64,000 nt of DNA, taken from assembly GCA_037577475.1 (NCBI GenBank), contig CM075201.1:10087501-10151500 (forward strand), read 5' to 3'. Of this stretch, positions 58,390-64,000 are shown one piece after another (the first letter of the stretch is position 1; each line of letters starts with the position of its first letter). Position numbers and translations under genes: made by a program. Under the pieces are notes generated by a model. It was not told the origin of the DNA, did not search any database, and saw only the letters and a program-made list of their open reading frames with translations. The DNA comes from Chaunax sp. Z400 (lineage: Eukaryota > Chordata > Actinopteri > Lophiiformes > Chaunacidae).

Positions 58390-58879
58390 TCTAACTTTTT
58401 GCCGTGGAGTTCATGTGAAGTGTATAAGTGTGTGCGAATTGATAATGGCCTTATTACATATTCAAGCTCTAATGCCAATATTAATGCCATTTAAAAAAAA
58501 ATTGCACACATAGTGCACATTTAATGGCTAACAGGGTCTGTCTAGGCATCGTTCCCAACTGCAGAGCACACGAAATTGTAGAAGTCGGAAGACGGAGCTT
58601 GTGGGTGGGCCGTGAAGGCATCATCAGACTCTCTACAAGTACTGACAGAGCGGCAGACTTTGAGAGTTGGAACTACTCGGTGCAGGATGGTGCGAACTTC
58701 ACCTTGAATGACACAGTTCTCTGACTTTTAAATTACAAACATCTCTGGCCTACTTCTGGAACCTTGTGTGTGAACGCAACATATTACGTCATTTTCACCT
58801 GTGGGATTTTCTTTCTTCAATTGATATTTGTTTTGTATGTGAGCGTCTGTGTGATAGTGCTAGACGGTTTGACCTTGAT

Positions 58880-59446
58880 ATGGCTGAGGTACCGCCACCA
58901 CAAGTCGAAATAGACCCAGAATTTGAGCCACTCTCCCGCCCACGGTCTTGCACCTGGCCGCTGCCCAGGCCGGAGCTCACTGACCCGGCCAGCTCTAACA
59001 CATCCTCACCGGCACCGTCGGTGCAGCAGGAGCCGGGAGGAAACGAGTTCATCAACAACCTCTGCTTGCTAGAGGAGGACTATGAAGAGTACACGGAGCA
59101 GAAGCCGCCTATGCCCTGCAATGATTTCCAGTGTCGAGAGGGAAACTGTATGCATCTACACCACCACCACCATCATCTTCAGCAGCAGCTCCCCGGTCCG
59201 CAGCTGCCGCCTCAGCAACAGGTGAATCCTCTCGGTGTCACACCATTGGCCAGCTCCGGCCAGAGAAAGACCAGCTCGTCCCGTCGAAACGCCTGGGGCA
59301 ACATGTCGTATGCTGACCTGATTACCAAGGCGATAGACAGCTCACCTGAGAAGAGGCTGACGCTGTCGCAGATTTACGACTGGATGGTCAAGAGTGTGCC
59401 TTACTTCAAGGACAAAGGAGACAGTAATAGCTCCGCGGGCTGGAAG
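58880..59446 (+). CDS. foxo1: forkhead box O1, exon 1 (partial gene)
   Basis: Exon 1 encodes 189 aa and ends at GGGCTGGAAG followed by GTGAGT, inside the forkhead domain. This is where the long intron of FOXO1 interrupts the gene. FOXO1 is an insulin/AKT-controlled transcription factor. The first AKT site is visible: RPRSCTWPLPRPE with Thr25. A run of six His (about 94-99) is followed by Gln/Pro-rich sequence. The forkhead begins at RRNAWGNMSYADLITKAID and continues through RLTLSQIYDWMVKSVPYFKD to SSAGWK. The start MAEVPPPQVEIDPEFEP matches the family; an upstream ATG at 58766 in the same frame adds a sequence unlike any FOXO. The rest of the DNA-binding domain and the transactivation region lie outside the window. 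The fish a/b ohnolog is not resolved. Its neighbour mrps31 is also next to FOXO1 in human 13q14. Confidence 0.95.
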
Positions 59447-62400
59447 GTGAGTGACTGCATGCAGGTGAGAGTGCGCACAAAACGTCCCATCCAGATGTGA
59501 TGAACGTGCGATGCAACCTTTGACTCTTTAAACTCCAACCAAAGCAAAAACTAAACTAAAAAGCGTACTTTAGATGATGGTGCAAAGACGCTCAAGAGCT
59601 CACAGAGACAGAAGTATAATGAATGATGGCTAGATTCCATTTATGTTATAGTAACAACTGTGTTTTTATTATTCTCCTATTGCCAACAGTAGATCAGCTC
59701 ATCATGACCGATCATTTAAGTGATCACCAACACCTCTCTGACCTGTGGTTATTTGATTTCATCTAGAAATCATTATGTAACACAGTTTGGGAAACTGATG
59801 ATGCAGGAAACAGTTCAGCTATCATTTTAATGTCCATTATCTTCCCTGTCATTTTACTCAGGTACAGTGAAATTTCTCTTGGCATCTCTCCTGTGTAGTT
59901 AAAATAGAACATAAAAAAAAACGAAGCACCATAAGGAGCAGTGCAATGTTTTCAAAAGTGACACTTGTGCAGGTACAGGCTTAGAAAATAAAAGGCACTC
60001 TCTATCAGCTCTGTGATGAGGTGGCGACCTGACCATGGTGTACCCCACTTTTCTCCCAATGCCAGCTGGCATAGGCTCCAGCCCCCTTGCAACCCTGATC
60101 AGTGTTGGTCATTCATGATAAATGATTAATAGGAAAATAATTCTTCTCCTCCAGTTTTGACAGAGTAAAATATTTTTATAGTGTGAAAAGGTAAATAAAA
60201 AAATATTGTTTTAAGTCTGTGAATATGGAGTTCAACAGGTACTCTTGAATCTATAGCTGCTGAACTTTGCAGTAATCTTTGATGTTTTTGAGTGGTTTCC
60301 TCTATCAGTGGTTGCACACACCTCTGCTGCCTCAGTGAGGAAACATGCAGCTCTAAAGATGCAGAGGACCAGCCAGCAGGTCTGACTGTAAACATCCCAC
60401 ACAGGAGTCAGAGAATATTTCTCTCTGCAATGCTGAGGTAGGACACTGCACAAATAATGGACATGTTCTGGAGACCATTGAGGGTCCTAAAGCAGTTTTC
60501 AACTAGATGTTTGAGATGTACCTGAGCAAATGTTAGTCCAGTTTTAGCACAAAACACACTGACTTGTGGTCTATGGAGCATCTCATGGGAAACCTGGTGC
60601 AGTGCTGAAATTTGAAAGCTGTATCTTCTGGCTTGAAGATTTACGGGAAATATTTCGTACAGGCTCTAATGTCTGTTTGGCCATGTTAATCCAGGTGTTA
60701 TTATCGTCTGACTGGGTGAGGAAGTTACTCAGCCATGATGGATAGAAATGATCTGAGGACAAAAACAGGCGCAAAGTTAAAGATGTAGGTGCAAAAACCT
60801 GAGCACACATTTTTATTTCTCATTTGCAGCCCTTCCTGTTACCCCTGCGTTCTGGTTAGATGTAATTACAAAGCAATGTGAGGAAATGCCTTTATGAACT
60901 TCAGCAAATATAGCTTTCATTGTTTAACACCTCCTCATGAAAAGCTTGATCACAGCTTGTATTATGACTCAGTTAAACCTCCCCTTCCTCCTTTTCCGAG
61001 TCTTTCTGCAGCTCTTAAATGACACTTTGTTACACATAGGAGCACCGTCTGGTGGGAATGCATGCATGGTTTTGTCGTGCAAACAGTGTGGAGTAAACTG
61101 TGCGGAGGTCCTGTGACAATAACAGGAGGTGACACAAACAGCTCAATCAGTGCTGGGGAGTTTGTGCAGGGGAAGAGGCTGGGAGAAGGGAATGCTGGGA
61201 ACAACGTCAAACATCCTCCATTCCTGAGCTGTGCACTCATATCTCTGTGTCCCTATCTTCTAGAGTTTCCTCAGCGGATGCTACAGCTTGGAGAAAGGGT
61301 TCGCTGCTCTTTATCCTGTCACCTCTCTCACTGCCCTCTCTCGGGCGTTTTGCTGAAGGCTTCCATGATTTTCTTGTCGTCGAGGGTTAGACTTGAAGTC
61401 GTCCTTGTAAACTGTTTGGAAAAGGGCGAGCACTTTCAAAAACGCTTGGCAGGTGATTGGATATACTATCTGTCCGTCACCATCCATCACAGATTAACGA
61501 ACCATACGACATAACTGAAGGCAGTCTGGATGGAAAGTGAAAATATCTTTTCCACTAGTGGCCTCTATGTAGCCTACAGTCATTCTTTGCTCCTCTGTCA
61601 ATAAAGAAATTCTCTCCACCTCTTGCTATAAGTGATGTTATAGCAGCATCTTCGCTAACCTCTTTATGCTATTGTTGCTTCTGAAAGAGCAGTTGCTTCT
61701 CTCGCTTTTGTCGCAGCTAAACAATCCCAGAGCTGCCAGTAGTTTGTCATAGGACACTGATTGGTCAGAACTAATGTCGATTTTGCACAAGGGCATAAAA
61801 CAAACCCTGGCAAGATAGAGTCTCGCGTGATCTTGCAAATCCTGCTGCCTCGAAGGTAAGGTTTTAAAGCCAAGATCTGTAAAAACTAGTCACTATAGAT
61901 TGCAGATTTTGATAAATGTCTACAAATTAACAATAGCTAGAACAATAAATAACATCAAATAAGAAGTTCAACCAACCAATCAGCAAAGAGCTCACTCTCT
62001 TTAGATGGTCATCATTTAAACAGGACATTCCTTCTGTCAGTAGGTCACCTTATTGGTCTAAATGTTTGGTGATACCCTCACTTTTCCATCACAAGTTTCC
62101 TAGTTTTCTTTTTTAGTGACATGTCTTTTGAATGAATTGATTAATTATTGCCAATTTGATCATCCTTTATTAATGAGTACAACCATCAGGTCAGCATTTC
62201 AGTTTGTCTATCCTGTTTGTTTTATCTTTATAGCCAATTATTTGCCCATATATTGACAAATAGTCCAGAGAAAACAACTTTGGTAAAGATGACAGACTTG
62301 CTGATTTACTGCCAGTCAAACACAGAAACCATCTAATCAATGACACACAATTCTTGATTTGTTTTATGCCTTCTTCCAGATCAGCTATAGAACAGCCTCT

Positions 62401-64000
62401 GTTATACTCAAGGGCATTTTCGCAGGGCAGAGTGCTTCCAATACACCTGGACCCCCTACTCCAGCTTGCTGCCCCTATTGGCAAGACTACTTTTTAAATA
62501 TCTGAAACAAAATTATTATTTTTATTATTAAGTAAGGTAAAAAAAAAATGTTACTACTAGTGTAGTTTTAGAGAAAAAATTCTACTGTAGCTACTGTTTT
62601 CATACCATTAAATGAAGCATTAAAGGTCTTATGGAATTTCATCAAGACAATAGCTCCGACTTGTTTATCTTCGATATTAAATCAACCCATCTGTACCTCA
62701 ACCTCTGCATTCCTAAATGTTGGCACACTCGCTGGGCCTTGGAACTACCGGCTGATAGTTATTTTTACACTTTCCTGTTAAAAAAACACGGCAGTCCCCC
62801 CACAATGAACTATGATGCATTTCCTGCAGAATGGATGGAAAACAGTGCCATGTGTTAACATAGCCGCCCTGCAAAACACGAGGGTCATGGCTGGAAAAAG
62901 AGGAGGAACCAATGGGAGAGGCCATATATGGACTATGTTTGTGGATTTAATTCGATATGAAGATGATTTATTCCATTTTCCACCACATATCAAAAGAAAT
63001 GATCAGTCTGATTATTATGTTTTGTGTCATATCCTGATCTATGTATTGATTTTAGAAGACACACACACGAGTATCTTTGATTGTAATGACAGATAGAGAT
63101 AAGCTGGAGATACTGTAAGCCTCATGGTGGGGGGAGGTCGTTGAGTTTGCACCTCACCGCTCCACTTAGCAACCTGAAGGTGAACGGAGGGCAGGACAAG
63201 GGCGACGTTGCTGCTGCCAGAACTTCCTGCCTCCCTCATGTCATTTTGTTTGCTGCTTAGTGATCATGGTGCTTTTTGCCACAAGAGAGGCCTACTGGGA
63301 GTACTGGTTCCCCTAGGATATTGGTTGGTCTGTGAGAGGCATTGTGCAGTATGTAAGTTGTATTACCATCTTACTGGCACTGCCTTTGTTTTTCTCAATG
63401 AAGTGTGACCTTAAATAATGGAACAGGAAGTGGCATACCAGAGTTTAAATGACACAGTTCTGTGTTAATTTCAAAACATGTACAGTTTCTTAAACTTTTT
63501 AAGTCGATAAAGTTTGTAAAAGCCATTAGTTTTAAATGTAACACTGGCAGTTTGGGGATCTATGTGCCAGTGATGTAAATATAATTATAAATATAAATAT
63601 AAATACATCATGGTACATCATAGCGATATAAACAAGTATACCAGATTTAAAATCCAATAAGCATTACTCACGCCGTACAGTGCATCACTTTGGTCCAGAC
63701 TGCCAGATAACAACGACTGGATTGTCATGAAACTTGTTACACACATTTGTGTCCCCTTCAGTATGAATTGTAATCATTTTAGTGATCTCTAAAATTTTGA
63801 TTGACCATAACATAATAGCTGCAAAACAAAAACTTATTAGCTTCAGCAGCTTCGGCAGCATGTAGCATGCTGACGTTGACATTGACTTTTATTTCAAAGC
63901 ATGGCTATGCCTTTAAATACAACCTCGCAGAACAGCTAGCATGATGTCGACTATGCAAAGTTGTCATAAAATCAGAATAGACAGAATTTCAGTTTAGTTT
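59447..64000 (+). other. foxo1: 5' part of foxo1 intron 1
   Basis: No exon is recognised. A fragment of a dispersed fish repeat lies at about 60015-60125 ('GGCATAGGCTCCAGCCCCCT'). FOXO1 intron 1 is very long in vertebrates and often holds enhancers, but I cannot pick one out without alignment. Short frames here match no family I know. Confidence 0.6.
60015..60125 (+). repeat. SINE-type repeat fragment in foxo1 intron 1
   Basis: 'GATGAGGTGGCGACCTGACC', 'GTGTACCCCAC' and 'CAGCTGGCATAGGCTCCAGC' are phrases I associate with the 3' part of the same broad SINE family as the copy in mrps31 intron 5. The tRNA-like head is missing. Confidence 0.55.

Larger units (their letters stand above)
55092..58879. 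other. intergenic region between mrps31 and foxo1
   Basis: It starts with the mrps31 3' UTR (to about 55.48 kb). It then contains a LINE reverse-transcriptase fragment, a 40-bp minisatellite and a Tc1-like relic, listed separately. The last few hundred bases should be the foxo1 promoter and 5' UTR. No further exon is seen. Confidence 0.55.

Overview
This is a teleost fish nuclear genome window. The genes are split by GT-AG introns, and their proteins match vertebrate families almost end to end. The spacer DNA holds fish-type repeats: Tc1-like transposon relics, truncated LINEs, a Penelope-like fragment, a tRNA-like SINE and many poly-C and CA/GT runs. There are no operons, CRISPR arrays or prokaryotic features. 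I name no species.

Layout from left to right. 1-4.4 kb: gene-free, with a degraded Tc1-like transposon. 4.4-8.0 kb (-): complete mitochondrial carrier slc25a35, 5 exons, 299 aa. 13.1-19.1 kb (+): complete rhodopsin kinase grk1, 7 exons, 560 aa, with a repeat-filled intron 3. 24.6-28.4 kb (+): a claudin-10-type gene with two alternative first exons feeding one set of exons 2-5. 30.5-32.8 kb: a 5'-truncated L1-type LINE with a clear target-site duplication. 33.2-44.3 kb (-): three tandem copies of a spermidine/spermine (thialysine) N-acetyltransferase gene, sat2-like. Copies A and B are open; copy C is broken at several sites. 45.8-50.1 kb (-): complete taf6, 14 coding exons, 637 aa, plus two inferred 5' UTR exons. 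52.1-55.1 kb (+): complete mrps31, 7 exons, 448 aa, divergent from taf6 and probably sharing a promoter. 58.9 kb to the end (+): foxo1 exon 1 (189 aa, ending inside the forkhead domain) and the start of its long first intron.

The genes do not form one pathway. They cover a mitochondrial carrier, photoreceptor opsin shut-off, tight-junction ion selectivity, polyamine/thialysine acetylation, general transcription, mitochondrial translation and insulin-responsive transcription. From memory, GRK1, CLDN10, MRPS31 and FOXO1 lie on human 13q, SLC25A35 and SAT2 on 17p13, and TAF6 on 7q. The window therefore joins several ancestral linkage fragments.

I found no clearly new biological system. The most informative features are the sat2 tandem array, where copies act as filled and empty sites for each other's insertions and show pseudogenisation and mosaicism; the duplicated claudin first exon; the DMG motif and CVIL tail of the rhodopsin kinase; and the taf6/mrps31 bidirectional promoter.
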